Positions 9,593 to 19,109 of a stretch of DNA of 47,094 nucleotides are shown in pieces. Source of the stretch: Thioalkalivibrio thiocyanoxidans ARh2 (GTDB lineage: Bacteria; Pseudomonadota; Gammaproteobacteria; Ectothiorhodospirales; Ectothiorhodospiraceae); NCBI RefSeq assembly GCF_000385215.1, contig NZ_ARQK01000034.1, positions 1-47,094 on the forward strand, written 5' to 3'. Both the position numbers and the translations under genes were made by a program. The notes under the pieces are model-generated. The model had not been told where the DNA came from. It ran no database searches and saw only the letters and a list, made by a program, of their open reading frames with translations. Position 1 is the stretch's first letter; the number at the start of each line of letters is the position of its first letter.

Positions 9593-11968
9593 ATGACACA
9601 GATCTGTGCGGCCCACGGGTACGCCGCGCTGTTCGAGCACGCCCCGGTGGGGCTGGCCGAAATGGACACGGAAGGGCGCATCCTGCGCGCGAACCCGCGC
9701 CTGGGCGATATGCTGGCCTGCGACCCCGGGGATCTGGTCGGGGGATGGCTGCGCGAGCGCCTGCTCCCGGAGGATGTCGAACCCTGCGAGGCGCGGCGGC
9801 GCGAGCTGCTCGACGGGAGTTGCCCCAACTGCCGGGTAGAGGTTCGCCTGGTGGAGGCCACGGGCCTTGCCCGCTGGGTCGAGATCAGCATCAGCCGTAT
9901 CCCCGCGACGAATGACGGCCCGGAGGTGCTGCTGGCGGCCGTTGCCGATATCGATGCGCGCAAGCAGGCCGAGCAGCGGATGGACAGCCTGCTGCGTGCC
10001 AGCCCGGCAGTCATCTACACCATGGATCCGGACAATCTGGGTACGATGACCTGGCTCAGCCGCAATGCCGTCTCGGTGACCGGCTGGACCCCGGAGCAGA
10101 TCAGTTCGAATCCAGACTGGCTGGCAACCCATATCGCCTCGGAGGACTATCGCCGGTGTGTCAGTCAGGTTCGGCGCTGGATCGCCGACGGGGCCCATGG
10201 GTCCTGCCGACTGAATTACCGCCAGCGGATGCCCAACGGCCGCTGGCAGTGGCTGGAGGACCAGGTCACCGCTATCCGTGACAACACCGGTGCGGTGACC
10301 GAACTGGTGGGTGCCTTTCAGGACGTCGGCGCACGGGTCGCGACCGAACGCCACCTGGAAAAGATTGCCCGCAACCTGCCCGGCGCGATCTACCAGTACC
10401 GCCAGCACCCCGACGGGCGCGGCTGCTTCCCGTACGCCAGCGAGGGGATGAGCGATATATTCGGCATCACACCCGAGGAGGCGATGCGCGATGCCGAGGC
10501 AGTGTTTCGGGTGATCCATCCGGAGGACGTGGAGCGTATCCGGGCAAGCATCGAGGCGTCGATGCGATCGCTGGAGCCCTGGCTGCAGCGCTATCGCGTG
10601 CTGAGTCCCGAACGTGGCGAGATCTGGCTGGAGGGCCACTCAAGTCCGGAGGCCCTGGACGATGGCAGTGTGCTCTGGCACGGCGTGATCCTGGACATCA
10701 CGCAGCGGGTGCGTGCCGAGCATGCGCTGCACCGCAGCGAGCAGGAACTGGCCCTGGCACAACGCATCGCGCATGTCGGCAATTGGGTCAGGGATTTCCG
10801 GAAACAGGAGATTCGCTGGTCGGACGAGGTCTATCGCATCTTCGGGATGGAACGATGCCGCTGGGAGGGCACGCACGGGGCGTTCATGCAGGCGGTCCAC
10901 CCGGAGGATCGTGATCGTGTCCAGGCAGCCGTGGACCGCGCGCTGGCCGGGCTCGAGCAGTTCGATGTGATCCACCGCATCGTGCGACCGGATGGGACCG
11001 AGCGCGTGGTGCGCGAGCGTGCTTCCGTGGAGTTCGGCTCCTCGGGCGCGCCCGAGCGCATGGTGGGCACGGTGCAGGACATTACCGAACAGCACCACCT
11101 GGAGCAGGAACAGCGCCTGCTCGCGGCGACCTTCGAGACCAGCCAGGCCATCTTCATCTCGGACGTTGAAGGCACCATCCAGCGCGTGAACGCGACGTTT
11201 ACGCAGCTCACGGGATACACCGAGGAGGAGGCCGTGGGGGCGAACCCGCGCATCCTGAATTCCGGGCGTCAGGATCGCGACTTCTACGAACAGATGTTCC
11301 GCACGGTGCGCGAGACAGGGCACTGGCAGGGCGAGATCTGGAACCGCCGGAAGAATGGCGAGATCTTCCCGCTGCACGAGATCGTTACCGCGATCCGCGA
11401 CGATCAGGGCGAGATCGAGTACTACATCGCGATGTTCCACGACATCACGCGGCAGAAGGAACTCGAGGCCGCCCTGGAGCATCAGGCCTTCTACGACACG
11501 CTGACCGATGCCGCCAACCGCGGTTATTTCGAGAGCCTGCTGGAGCAGGAGGCGCGGCGCGCGCAGCGCTACGAGCACCCCTGTTCGCTACTGCTGCTCG
11601 ATATTGACCATTTCAAGCGCATCAATGATACCTTCGGCCATGAAGTGGGCGATGAAGTCCTGCGCTGCCTGGTTCAAGCCCTGAAGGGGCGTCTGCGCGA
11701 GGCGGACATACTGGGGCGCTGGGGCGGCGAGGAATTTGTGGTCCTGCTGCCCGGAACGGACGCGGAGCGTGGTCAGCATGTGGCCGAACAGCTGCGCGAG
11801 CAGGTCACTACCACGACCTTCCCCTGTGTGGGCCTTGTCACGATCAGTCTGGGGGTGGCGGAGTACCGGCCCGGCGAACCCGTCAAGGACTGGGTGAAGC
11901 GCGCCGACGAGGCCATGTATGCTGCCAAGGAGGGCGGGCGCAACCGGGTCGTGCGACTGAGTACATAA
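9593..11968 (+). CDS. Multi-PAS diguanylate cyclase (PAS x5-GGDEF)
   Basis: A 791-residue soluble sensor predicted to make cyclic di-GMP. About five PAS/PAC modules are visible (roughly residues 10-125, 130-250, 255-385, 395-505, 510-625), each ending in a D-I/V-T/G-x-R/Q type linker. The C-terminal GGDEF domain has the active-site variant GGEEF at 711-715, and the inhibitory I-site READ five residues before it, so product feedback is expected. There is no EAL or HD-GYP domain, no transmembrane segment and no heme-type motif that I can name. It is followed after 40 bp by a longer paralogue with two clearly related PAS modules. Confidence 0.9.
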   Translation: MTQICAAHGYAALFEHAPVGLAEMDTEGRILRANPRLGDMLACDPGDLVGGWLRERLLPEDVEPCEARRRELLDGSCPNCRVEVRLVEATGLARWVEISISRIPATNDGPEVLLAAVADIDARKQAEQRMDSLLRASPAVIYTMDPDNLGTMTWLSRNAVSVTGWTPEQISSNPDWLATHIASEDYRRCVSQVRRWIADGAHGSCRLNYRQRMPNGRWQWLEDQVTAIRDNTGAVTELVGAFQDVGARVATERHLEKIARNLPGAIYQYRQHPDGRGCFPYASEGMSDIFGITPEEAMRDAEAVFRVIHPEDVERIRASIEASMRSLEPWLQRYRVLSPERGEIWLEGHSSPEALDDGSVLWHGVILDITQRVRAEHALHRSEQELALAQRIAHVGNWVRDFRKQEIRWSDEVYRIFGMERCRWEGTHGAFMQAVHPEDRDRVQAAVDRALAGLEQFDVIHRIVRPDGTERVVRERASVEFGSSGAPERMVGTVQDITEQHHLEQEQRLLAATFETSQAIFISDVEGTIQRVNATFTQLTGYTEEEAVGANPRILNSGRQDRDFYEQMFRTVRETGHWQGEIWNRRKNGEIFPLHEIVTAIRDDQGEIEYYIAMFHDITRQKELEAALEHQAFYDTLTDAANRGYFESLLEQEARRAQRYEHPCSLLLLDIDHFKRINDTFGHEVGDEVLRCLVQALKGRLREADILGRWGGEEFVVLLPGTDAERGQHVAEQLREQVTTTTFPCVGLVTISLGVAEYRPGEPVKDWVKRADEAMYAAKEGGRNRVVRLST

Positions 11969-12008
11969 GGATTCCATCGGGCCCCAGGCCCGGAGCAGGG
12001 TAAGCTGA

Positions 12009-15000
12009 ATGGCGAGCACCGAAAACGCCGAGCCCATCCAACTCGAGCACATTGCGGTCGGTCTGGTCCAGCTGGATGCCGCGGGTTCCATCCGCACCGT
12101 CAATGGCCGCCTGGCGGAATGGCTCGACTGCTCGCCGGATGACCTGCGGGGCATTGCCCTCACCGACTGCGTCGCGCCCGGGCAGCGGCCATCGCTGGCG
12201 GACGCCTTGCAGCGTTCGGCCACAGCCGAGGTGCCCCTGAGCGTGGACATGCGCGCGCCGGCTGCGCCCGAAGGGGCCTCGCTCTCCTGTACGTTGACGC
12301 TGGTGCCGGATGACGACGGGCGCGTTGTGACCGTTCAGCGCATGCCCGGGGGCGATTCCGCCGCGCAGGTCTACGAGCAGACCTTTACCGCCAATACCGC
12401 ACCCAAGCTGCTGATCGATCCGGCGGATGGCCGGATTGTCGATGCCAACCCCGCCGCGGTGAGCTTCTACGGATACACGGCCGACACCCTCAAGGCCATG
12501 CATATCCAGGACATCAACACGCTGTCGGCCGAAGACGTGCGGGTCGAGATGCAGCGTGCCAAGAGCGAGGAGCGCCGGTACTTCCGGTTCCGCCACCGCA
12601 TCAAGGGGGGCGAGATCCGCGAGGTCGAGGTGTACTCGGGCCCGGTGGTGCTGGACGGCACCACCTACCTCTACTCGATTATTCACGATGTCTCCGAGGC
12701 CCGGCGCTACGAGCGCGAGCTGGAATTCTACGGGGCCGTGTTCCGGCGTCTGCCGGTGGGCGTTTACCGCAACACGGCCGGGCCGGAAGGCCGCTTTGTC
12801 TGGCTCAATCCGGCCATGGTGGCGCTCTTTGAAGCCGAGTCCGAGGTGCAGCTGTGCGCAACCCCGGTGCAGGCACTGTATCGTGACCCGGCCGCGCGCG
12901 AGGCATTCAGTCGCGATCTGGAGATGCACGGCCGCGTGGTCGGTCGTGAACTCGACCTGCAGACGCTGCGCGGTCGGGCCTTTCGGGCGCGCGTGACCGC
13001 CTATCGTACTCAGGACGAGGACGGCGAGCCCGTGTTCGATGGCGTGATCGAGGACGTCACCGAGGTGCGCGCGGCCGAGGCCTTTCAGACTCGCCTGCTG
13101 GCCAGCCTGGCGGAAGGCGTATTTGGCCTGGATCGTTACGGCCGCTACACCTTTCTTAACCCGGCGGCCTGCCGTCTGCTGGGGTTCAAGAACGAGGCCG
13201 AGGCACTCGGGCGCGATGCGCATTCGACCAACCATCACTCGTTGGTGGGCGGGGAGCCCTATCCCAAAGAAGCCTGCCCGATCCTCCGGGTCCTGGAGAC
13301 GGGTCAGTCGGATGAACCCTGGGACGACTATTTTGTGCGGACCGATGGCTCCCATTTTCCGGTGAGCGTCTTCGCAGCGCCGACGTTTGATGCGGCCGGT
13401 CGGGTCGATGGTGTGGTGGTGTCGTTCCAGGACCAGACCGCCCGGATGGAAAGGGAGATTCAGCTGACCAAGGCCACCGCCCATTTGCCCGGGGCGATCT
13501 ACCAGTACCATCTGTATCCCGATGGGCGGCACGCGTTTCCGTTCGTCAGTGATGGGGTGCGGCGCGTGTTCGGGCTCAGCCCGGGGCTGGTTCAGGACAG
13601 CGCGGATGCGGCCTTTGCACGGGTCTACCCGGAGGACCTGCCTCGCATCCAGGCGAGCATCGAGGAGTCGGCGCGGTCCATGGAGCCCTGGCGGGTTCGT
13701 TTCCGAGTCCGCCACCCGCTGCGCGGGACGATCTGGGTCGAGGGTCGTGCGACGCCCGAGACACGCCCGGATGGCGGTATCGCCTGGTACGGCATGATGA
13801 TCGACATCAGCGAGCAGGTGGAGATGGAAGAGGCCCTGCGCGAGCGGGGCCGTGAACTGGCAGAGGCCCAGCGGATCGCCCATGTCGGGAGCTGGTACTG
13901 GGATGTGCGCACGGATCGCGCACGTGGCTCGGACGAGTTCTATCGGATAATGGGATTGGCTCTCAGTCAGGGCGAGGTCACCAGTGAGCGCTTTTTCAGC
14001 GTGGTCCACGCTGAGGACCGCTCTGCGGTTCGGGCCAAGCTGCAATCCGCCCTGGAGACGGGTGACTGCGATCTTCATTTTCGTATCGTGCGGCCGGATG
14101 GGGTGGAACGGATCGTGCATGTCCGGGGGGCACGCGAGACGGGTCAGGGAAAGGTGGAACAGTGTCTGGTGGGGACCGTGCAGGACGTGACCGAACGGCG
14201 CGCCCTGGAGGATAACCAGCGCCGTCTGGTCGGGATCCTGGAACATACGCCCGACGTGGTCGCCATGCACGGGCCTGCCGGTGACATGCAGTTCCTGAAC
14301 GCTGCCGGCCGCCGCCTGTTGGGTCTGCCTCCTATGAAGGGCGAGCCGTGGACCGCTGCAGACGGCTGGAATACCTGGGGGTTCCCGTCCGAGGCCCGGT
14401 CCATCGAGACTGCCGTGCGGCGGTTCCATCCCCCGTGGGCGGCCGATCGCATCCTGAACGAGGCCACCCCGATTGCAATGCGAGAGGGTGCCTGGGAGGG
14501 CGAGACGGCCATGCTGGACGGTCAGGGACGCGAGGTCCCGGTGTCTCAGGTGATCATCGTGCGCCGCGACGACCGGGGCGAGATCCTGCAGGTGTCGACC
14601 ATCCTGCGCGACCTGTCGCAACGCAAGGCGATGGAGGAAGCCCTGCGCGAGAGCGAGGCACGCTTTCGCCAGTTGGCGGGCAGCGTGAACGAGGTGTTCT
14701 GGCTCCAGGACGAAAGCGGGATCCTGTACGTGAATCCGGCCTTTGAACGGATCTGGGGGCAGAGCCGCGACCTCCTCTACCGTGATCCGCATTCAATACT
14801 GGAGGCCGTGCATCCTGAAGACCGCGAACGTGTGGAGCTCCGCTTCCTGGATCGCCCACTGGAGGGTGCCCACATCGAGGATGTCTTCCGTCTGCGTCGT
14901 GCGGACGGCACCGAGCGCTGGCTCCATGTGCATCGCTACCAGGTGCCCGACGAGGAAGGCCGCGTGAGCCGTGTGGCGGGGACTGCCGTGGATATCACCG

Positions 15001-15554
15001 AACTCAAGCAGGCGGAGCTGGAACTGCAGCGCGCCAATGCCGAGCTGAAGCGTCAGGCCTATTACGATCGCCTGACCGGTGTGGCCAACCGCCACCATTT
15101 CGAGACGCTGCTCAACCGGGAGCTCGCGCGCGCGGAACGTTATGGCTCGCGCTTTGCCCTGGTGATGTTCGATCTCGATCACTTCAAGCGGGTCAACGAC
15201 ACCTTCGGCCACGCGGTGGGGGATGTCGTGCTGCAGGAGGTCACACATGTGATCGCGGGGCGTCTGCGTGATGCCGACGTACTCGGCCGCTGGGGCGGAG
15301 AGGAGTTCATGGTCCTGCTGCCGGGGACGGAGGCGGCGGATGCGGCAACGCTCGCCGAGACGATGCGGCTGCGGGTGGCGGAGCATGACTTCCCGGAGGC
15401 CGGCCGGGTCACGATCAGCCTGGGCGTGGCGGCCTTTTGCCCGGGCGAGCCCCGTAGCGAATTGCTGCGGCGAGTCGACGAGGCGCTTTATCGAGCCAAG
15501 GGCGAGGGCCGCAATCGCGTGGCGGTGGCCGCCTTGCCCGAAGCGACTGCATGA
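12009..15554 (+). CDS. Large multi-PAS diguanylate cyclase (about eight PAS modules plus GGDEF)
   Basis: A 1181-residue cytoplasmic sensor. About eight PAS-like units occupy residues 10 to 1000, followed by a GGDEF domain with GGEEF at 1096-1100 and I-site RDAD upstream, so it should be an active, feedback-inhibited diguanylate cyclase. The module starting LPGAIYQYHLYPDGR is the counterpart of LPGAIYQYRQHPDGR in the upstream gene, and the next module (AEAQRIAHVGSW) matches ALAQRIAHVGNW, so the two genes share duplicated or exchanged PAS units. They probably form one transcript. The signals sensed cannot be read from sequence. Confidence 0.9.
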   Translation: MASTENAEPIQLEHIAVGLVQLDAAGSIRTVNGRLAEWLDCSPDDLRGIALTDCVAPGQRPSLADALQRSATAEVPLSVDMRAPAAPEGASLSCTLTLVPDDDGRVVTVQRMPGGDSAAQVYEQTFTANTAPKLLIDPADGRIVDANPAAVSFYGYTADTLKAMHIQDINTLSAEDVRVEMQRAKSEERRYFRFRHRIKGGEIREVEVYSGPVVLDGTTYLYSIIHDVSEARRYERELEFYGAVFRRLPVGVYRNTAGPEGRFVWLNPAMVALFEAESEVQLCATPVQALYRDPAAREAFSRDLEMHGRVVGRELDLQTLRGRAFRARVTAYRTQDEDGEPVFDGVIEDVTEVRAAEAFQTRLLASLAEGVFGLDRYGRYTFLNPAACRLLGFKNEAEALGRDAHSTNHHSLVGGEPYPKEACPILRVLETGQSDEPWDDYFVRTDGSHFPVSVFAAPTFDAAGRVDGVVVSFQDQTARMEREIQLTKATAHLPGAIYQYHLYPDGRHAFPFVSDGVRRVFGLSPGLVQDSADAAFARVYPEDLPRIQASIEESARSMEPWRVRFRVRHPLRGTIWVEGRATPETRPDGGIAWYGMMIDISEQVEMEEALRERGRELAEAQRIAHVGSWYWDVRTDRARGSDEFYRIMGLALSQGEVTSERFFSVVHAEDRSAVRAKLQSALETGDCDLHFRIVRPDGVERIVHVRGARETGQGKVEQCLVGTVQDVTERRALEDNQRRLVGILEHTPDVVAMHGPAGDMQFLNAAGRRLLGLPPMKGEPWTAADGWNTWGFPSEARSIETAVRRFHPPWAADRILNEATPIAMREGAWEGETAMLDGQGREVPVSQVIIVRRDDRGEILQVSTILRDLSQRKAMEEALRESEARFRQLAGSVNEVFWLQDESGILYVNPAFERIWGQSRDLLYRDPHSILEAVHPEDRERVELRFLDRPLEGAHIEDVFRLRRADGTERWLHVHRYQVPDEEGRVSRVAGTAVDITELKQAELELQRANAELKRQAYYDRLTGVANRHHFETLLNRELARAERYGSRFALVMFDLDHFKRVNDTFGHAVGDVVLQEVTHVIAGRLRDADVLGRWGGEEFMVLLPGTEAADAATLAETMRLRVAEHDFPEAGRVTISLGVAAFCPGEPRSELLRRVDEALYRAKGEGRNRVAVAALPEATA

Positions 15555-15580
15555 ACCCCGGCCTTGAACCAACCGCGTAG

Positions 15581-15607
15581 GGTGCGTTGAGCGCAGCGAA
15601 ACGCACC
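15581..15607. repeat. Short palindromic interspersed repeat
   Basis: GGTGCGTT (15581-15588) pairs with AACGCACC (15600-15607) around GAGCGCAGCG-A. It lies between the convergent ends of the second diguanylate cyclase and znuA. The GGTGCGTTGAGC...AACGCACC type is a common proteobacterial dispersed repeat (recalled, not checked). Confidence 0.5.
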
Positions 15608-15627
15608 GCTCGGGGTCGCCCGACGGC

Positions 15628-16692
15628 TTATTCCTTGCCCAGGCAGTCGGCAAACCCGTCCGCCATGTTCTGCATCAGCTCGAACCAGGCCTCCGGGCCA
15701 GCCTCCAGCTCGGCACCGACCGGATCCAGCACGCCCAGCCGTGTATCGGTGCCTTCGGCCACGGTCTCGGCCAGGGCCGGCCGGAACTGCGGCTCGGTGA
15801 ACAGGCAGACCACGTCGCCATCCGCGACGCGTTCGCGCAGCTCGCTGATGCGCCGTGGGCCCGGGCTGCGCGAGGGATCGATGCTGATCGAGCCGGCGGC
15901 GTTCAGGCCGTAGTGCTGCTCGAAATACTGGTAGGCATCGTGGAACACGATGAAGGCCTGGTCGCGTACCGGCTCCAGCTGGCGGGCCAGGCGCCCGTCC
16001 AGATCGTCGATGCGTTCGAGCAGGGCGTCGCGGTTGGCCTCCACGGTCTCGGCGCGTTCCGGGTCCCACTGCGTCAGCCGTTCGGCGAGCTGCTCGGTGA
16101 TCGCGCGCACAATCGCCGGCGAGAGCCAGATGTGGGCATCGTAGTCGCCATGATGGTGATCGTGCTCGTGTCCATGGGCCTCGTCGTGATGGCCATGATG
16201 GTCTTCCGAATGCCCGTGGTCGTCGTGGCCATGGCCATGGCCGTTGTGATCGTGGTCATGGTCGCCATGACCGTGACCATCGTTCCCGTGGTCATGGTGA
16301 TGCTCCCAGACCCCCCCTTCGCGCGTGGGCTTCAGGTCCAGGTCGAGGTCGTCCATCAGACTGATGATTTCGCGGTCGCCGGCACGGCGGAGCGGGCGTT
16401 CCAGGAAGGTCTCCAGCTCCGGCCCGACCCAGACCACCATGTCCGCGTTCTGCAGGCGGCGGGCCTCGGACGGGCGCATGGAATAGCCGTGCGGAGATGC
16501 GCTCGCGGGCACCAGCAATTCCACCTCGAAGGCGTCCTCGCCCAGGGCGGCGACAATGCTGTGAATCGGTAGAATGGTCGCGACGATGCGTGGCTTGTCC
16601 GCGGCGGCCAGGCCCGGGAGAGCGAGGCCCAGGATGGCCAGCAGGCTGACCAGCAGTGGAATCCCGAACGGATGGCGCGGGCGCGAGTGCAT
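15628..16692 (-). CDS. znuA: Zinc ABC transporter, periplasmic zinc-binding protein
   Basis: A 354-residue cluster A-I solute-binding protein that captures Zn2+ in the periplasm for the ZnuBC permease. It has a signal peptide (hydrophobic residues 11-30 ending LAAADKP), the first zinc-ligand segment SPHGYSMRPSEA (His68), a very histidine- and aspartate-rich loop at 131-181, and DAHIWLSP (His187) plus FHDAYQYFEQHYGL in the second lobe. The histidine loop is characteristic of ZnuA rather than manganese-binding relatives. It is transcribed away from a Zur-like box at 16727-16743. Its permease genes znuCB are not adjacent; they lie 9.4 kb away, with a fossil znuC start left next to this promoter. 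Confidence 0.95.
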   Translation of the reverse strand: MHSRPRHPFGIPLLVSLLAILGLALPGLAAADKPRIVATILPIHSIVAALGEDAFEVELLVPASASPHGYSMRPSEARRLQNADMVVWVGPELETFLERPLRRAGDREIISLMDDLDLDLKPTREGGVWEHHHDHGNDGHGHGDHDHDHNGHGHGHDDHGHSEDHHGHHDEAHGHEHDHHHGDYDAHIWLSPAIVRAITEQLAERLTQWDPERAETVEANRDALLERIDDLDGRLARQLEPVRDQAFIVFHDAYQYFEQHYGLNAAGSISIDPSRSPGPRRISELRERVADGDVVCLFTEPQFRPALAETVAEGTDTRLGVLDPVGAELEAGPEAWFELMQNMADGFADCLGKE

Positions 16693-16726
16693 GGCAGGGT
16701 CTCCAGGGTGTCGGATCGGAATTAGA

Positions 16727-16743
16727 GAACGTTATAGTATATC
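16727..16743. promoter_or_regulatory. Zur-like operator upstream of znuA
   Basis: GAACGTTATAGTATATC resembles the gammaproteobacterial Zur palindrome (GTTATA-n-TATAAC). The identical 17 bp recurs at 26118-26134 before znuC. The TATAGT inside can serve as a -10 for either direction, so zinc-loaded Zur would block the promoter. Confidence 0.75.
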
Positions 16744-16850
16744 AGTCTGGAGAAGGGAAGCCCCGCCGCCATGCGCGTGTCTGAAGGCGGTCAAGGTCTG
16801 CTGCAGATGCTCGAGAGAGCGACTGGTAGGCAGGGAGGATTGCGGCCACG
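16744..16850 (+). pseudogene. Fossil of the znuC 5' end
   Basis: Plus-strand sequence after the Zur box matches the start of the intact znuC at 26138 onward: both have CCCCGCCGC, then an ATG context, CGTGTCTGAAGGCG against CGCGTCTGAAGGCG, and diverging similarity for about 50 bp more (TGCAGATGCTCGAGAG against TGCTGGATGCCCGTGA). The match fades near 16850, just before the end of ctaB on the other strand. No open frame continues, so this is a relic of a former divergent znuA-znuC arrangement. Confidence 0.75.
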
Positions 16851-16874
16851 GAAACCCTGATTGCTGGGGCTTGC

Positions 16875-17798
16875 TCAGGCCAGGGCGGCGAACCAGAGAC
16901 CCAGGTAGCGATCCACGAGCAGGGCCCCGAACAGGCCCAGCAGATAGACGATGGAGTACAGAAAGGTGCGGATGGCGCGCTGGCGGCTACGCGTGCGCAG
17001 GAGCATCACGGCGTGGTACAGAAAGGTACCCCCGAGGCCGAGGGCGGCCAGAAGATACAGCCAGCCGCTGATCCCCATGCCGAAAGGCAGCAGGGTCACC
17101 GCAAGCAGCAGGGCGGTGTACAGCAGGATCTGCAGTCGGGTGAAGTCTTCCCCGTGCGTGACCGGCAGCATGGGGGTGCCGACGCGGGCGTATTCGTCCT
17201 TTCGGTAGATCGCCAGTGCCCAGAAGTGCGGTGGTGTCCAGGTGAATACGATCAGAAACAGGACCAGGGCCATTGGCTCGATCTGGCCGGTGACGGCAGT
17301 CCAGCCGAGCAAGGGGGGCATGGCCCCGGCCGCACCGCCGATCACGATGTTCTGGGGCGTCGCACGCTTCAGAAAGACGGTGTAGACCACTGCATAACCG
17401 ACCAGAGAGAGCAGGGTCAGCAGGGCGGTGAGCGGGTTCACCAGCAACAGCAGGATCACAAAGCCGGAAATGCCGAGCACACCCGTGAACACCAGGCTAT
17501 GCCCCATGTCCAGTTTTCCGGACGGCAGCGGGCGCCGTCGGGTGCGCTGCATCAGGGCATCGGCATGACGGTCCAGCATGTGGTTCAGGGCGGCGGCCGA
17601 GCCGGCCATCAGGCTGATCCCGAGGGTGCCGAACAGCAACGCTTGCCAGGGCAAGGAGCCCGGTGCCGCGAGCAGCATGCCGACCCAGGCCGTAAACATC
17701 ATCACGGCGACGACCTTTGGCTTGCACAGAGCGAGGTAGTCCCGCCAGTGGCCGCCCAGTCCATGCTGTGCGGTCACGCCGAGCGCCTTGAGGCTCAT
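16875..17798 (-). CDS. ctaB: Protoheme IX farnesyltransferase (heme O synthase)
   Basis: A 307-residue UbiA-family membrane enzyme that farnesylates heme B to heme O for the oxidase. The first aspartate-rich motif is NHMLDRHADALMQRT and the second is YRKDEYARVGTPMLP; LALCKPKVVAVMMFTAW is the family N-terminus. About nine hydrophobic segments are visible. The start MSLKALGV at 17798 overlaps the end of ctaA by 4 bp (ATGA), so the two are translationally coupled. Also called cyoE. It is the last gene of the oxidase cluster. Confidence 0.95.
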   Translation of the reverse strand: MSLKALGVTAQHGLGGHWRDYLALCKPKVVAVMMFTAWVGMLLAAPGSLPWQALLFGTLGISLMAGSAAALNHMLDRHADALMQRTRRRPLPSGKLDMGHSLVFTGVLGISGFVILLLLVNPLTALLTLLSLVGYAVVYTVFLKRATPQNIVIGGAAGAMPPLLGWTAVTGQIEPMALVLFLIVFTWTPPHFWALAIYRKDEYARVGTPMLPVTHGEDFTRLQILLYTALLLAVTLLPFGMGISGWLYLLAALGLGGTFLYHAVMLLRTRSRQRAIRTFLYSIVYLLGLFGALLVDRYLGLWFAALA

Positions 17799-18967
17799 CT
17801 CGTCCACCCCCTGGTTTGTTTGTGCAGTGGAGGTGCCGAGCCGGCAGCCGGCACCTCCATGCGGGATTCCCGGCCCGAAGGCGGCAGGTCCGGTGTCGGC
17901 ACGCTGGCGGCGGCCATGGACTCGGTCCGTTTCAGCTCGCGCCACAAGGTGAACATGGCGAGCAGTAGCAGCGCCGCCATCGCGTTGTGGGTGACGGCAA
18001 CGGGCAATGGCACCTGGTACAGCACATTGGATATGCCGAGTCCCGCCTGGGCCAGCAGCAAGACCAGGGCCACACCGGCCAGGACGCGGGTACGGCGGTC
18101 ACCACGCCAGAGAAGGAACACGGTCAGTCCTCCGAGCAGCGCCACGGTGGTCACGGCACCAATCCGGTGCGCCATGTGAATGGCGGTCCGGGCCGGTGCC
18201 TCCAGTACGCCGAATTCGTAATCCGTGTCCGTCCCCCTCCACAGCACGAAGGCTTCGCGAAAGTCCGCTTCAGGCCACCATTGTCCCTGGCACTGCGGCA
18301 GGTCCGGGCAGGCGAGCGCGGCGTAATTGGCGCTGGTCCAGCCCCCCAGTGCGATCTGCGCCACCAGGACCAGGGTGGCCAGGGCGGCGACATGGGGCAG
18401 CCAGCGACGCGGTGGCCGGCGCGTGGTCCGCGCTTGGGGCGCGGCCCATCGGGGCTCCGGTGTCGCCGCCGGGTGGCGACGGAGGTCCCGCGTCACCAGG
18501 ATCAGGTGCCATAACAGGAGCAGGGTGGCGAATCCGCCGAAGAGGTGAGCCATGACCACGACCGGCTTCAGTTGCAGGGTTACGGTCCACATGCCCAACA
18601 GCGACTGGAACACGATCAATGCCAGTAGCAGGATCGGGCCGGCCACCGGCTGCCCGGGCCGATGTCGCGTCCGCCAGGCGAGTACCGCCAGGGCCAGGAC
18701 CACGAGACCGAGAAGCCCTGCCGCATAGCGATGCACCATTTCCTTCCATGCCTTGGCAACATCGACAGGCCGTTCGGGGAAGGCGAGATTCGCTTGTTCG
18801 ACCACTTCCGGCTGGGTCGGGGCGAGCAAGCGGCCGTAGCAGCCGGGCCAGTCCGGGCACCCCAGGCCCGCATCCGACAGGCGAACATAAACACCCAGCA
18901 CGATCACCACCAGCGTGAGCACGAACGCGAACCGTACGCCGACGAAGAACAGCCTTGGTGTGTCCAT
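17795..18967 (-). CDS. ctaA: Heme A synthase (COX15/CtaA)
   Basis: A membrane enzyme of about 390 residues that oxidises heme O to heme A. The signature RLSDAGLGCPDWPGCYG is near the N-terminus; the second half repeats the fold with CPDLPQCQGQWWPE, AIHMAHRIGA and AVTHNAMAALLLL, carrying the heme-ligand histidines. Eight hydrophobic segments fit the family. I place the start at MDTPRLFFVG (18967); the frame is open for 43 more codons upstream but that part is not family-like. Its presence means the oxidase uses heme A. Confidence 0.93.
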   Translation of the reverse strand: MDTPRLFFVGVRFAFVLTLVVIVLGVYVRLSDAGLGCPDWPGCYGRLLAPTQPEVVEQANLAFPERPVDVAKAWKEMVHRYAAGLLGLVVLALAVLAWRTRHRPGQPVAGPILLLALIVFQSLLGMWTVTLQLKPVVVMAHLFGGFATLLLLWHLILVTRDLRRHPAATPEPRWAAPQARTTRRPPRRWLPHVAALATLVLVAQIALGGWTSANYAALACPDLPQCQGQWWPEADFREAFVLWRGTDTDYEFGVLEAPARTAIHMAHRIGAVTTVALLGGLTVFLLWRGDRRTRVLAGVALVLLLAQAGLGISNVLYQVPLPVAVTHNAMAALLLLAMFTLWRELKRTESMAAASVPTPDLPPSGRESRMEVPAAGSAPPLHKQTRGWTR

Positions 18968-19109
18968 GGTCACGCGATGCACCTGTTGCAGAGTCGGCTG
19001 CGTACCTGCGACAGCATGTGGCTGTGCTTCTGGGGGAGAGGGACCAGCAGACGCGCAATCTCGTGCCGGTATCCCACAGGGTGGAGAGCCTCGCAATGCG
19101 CCTCACTCA

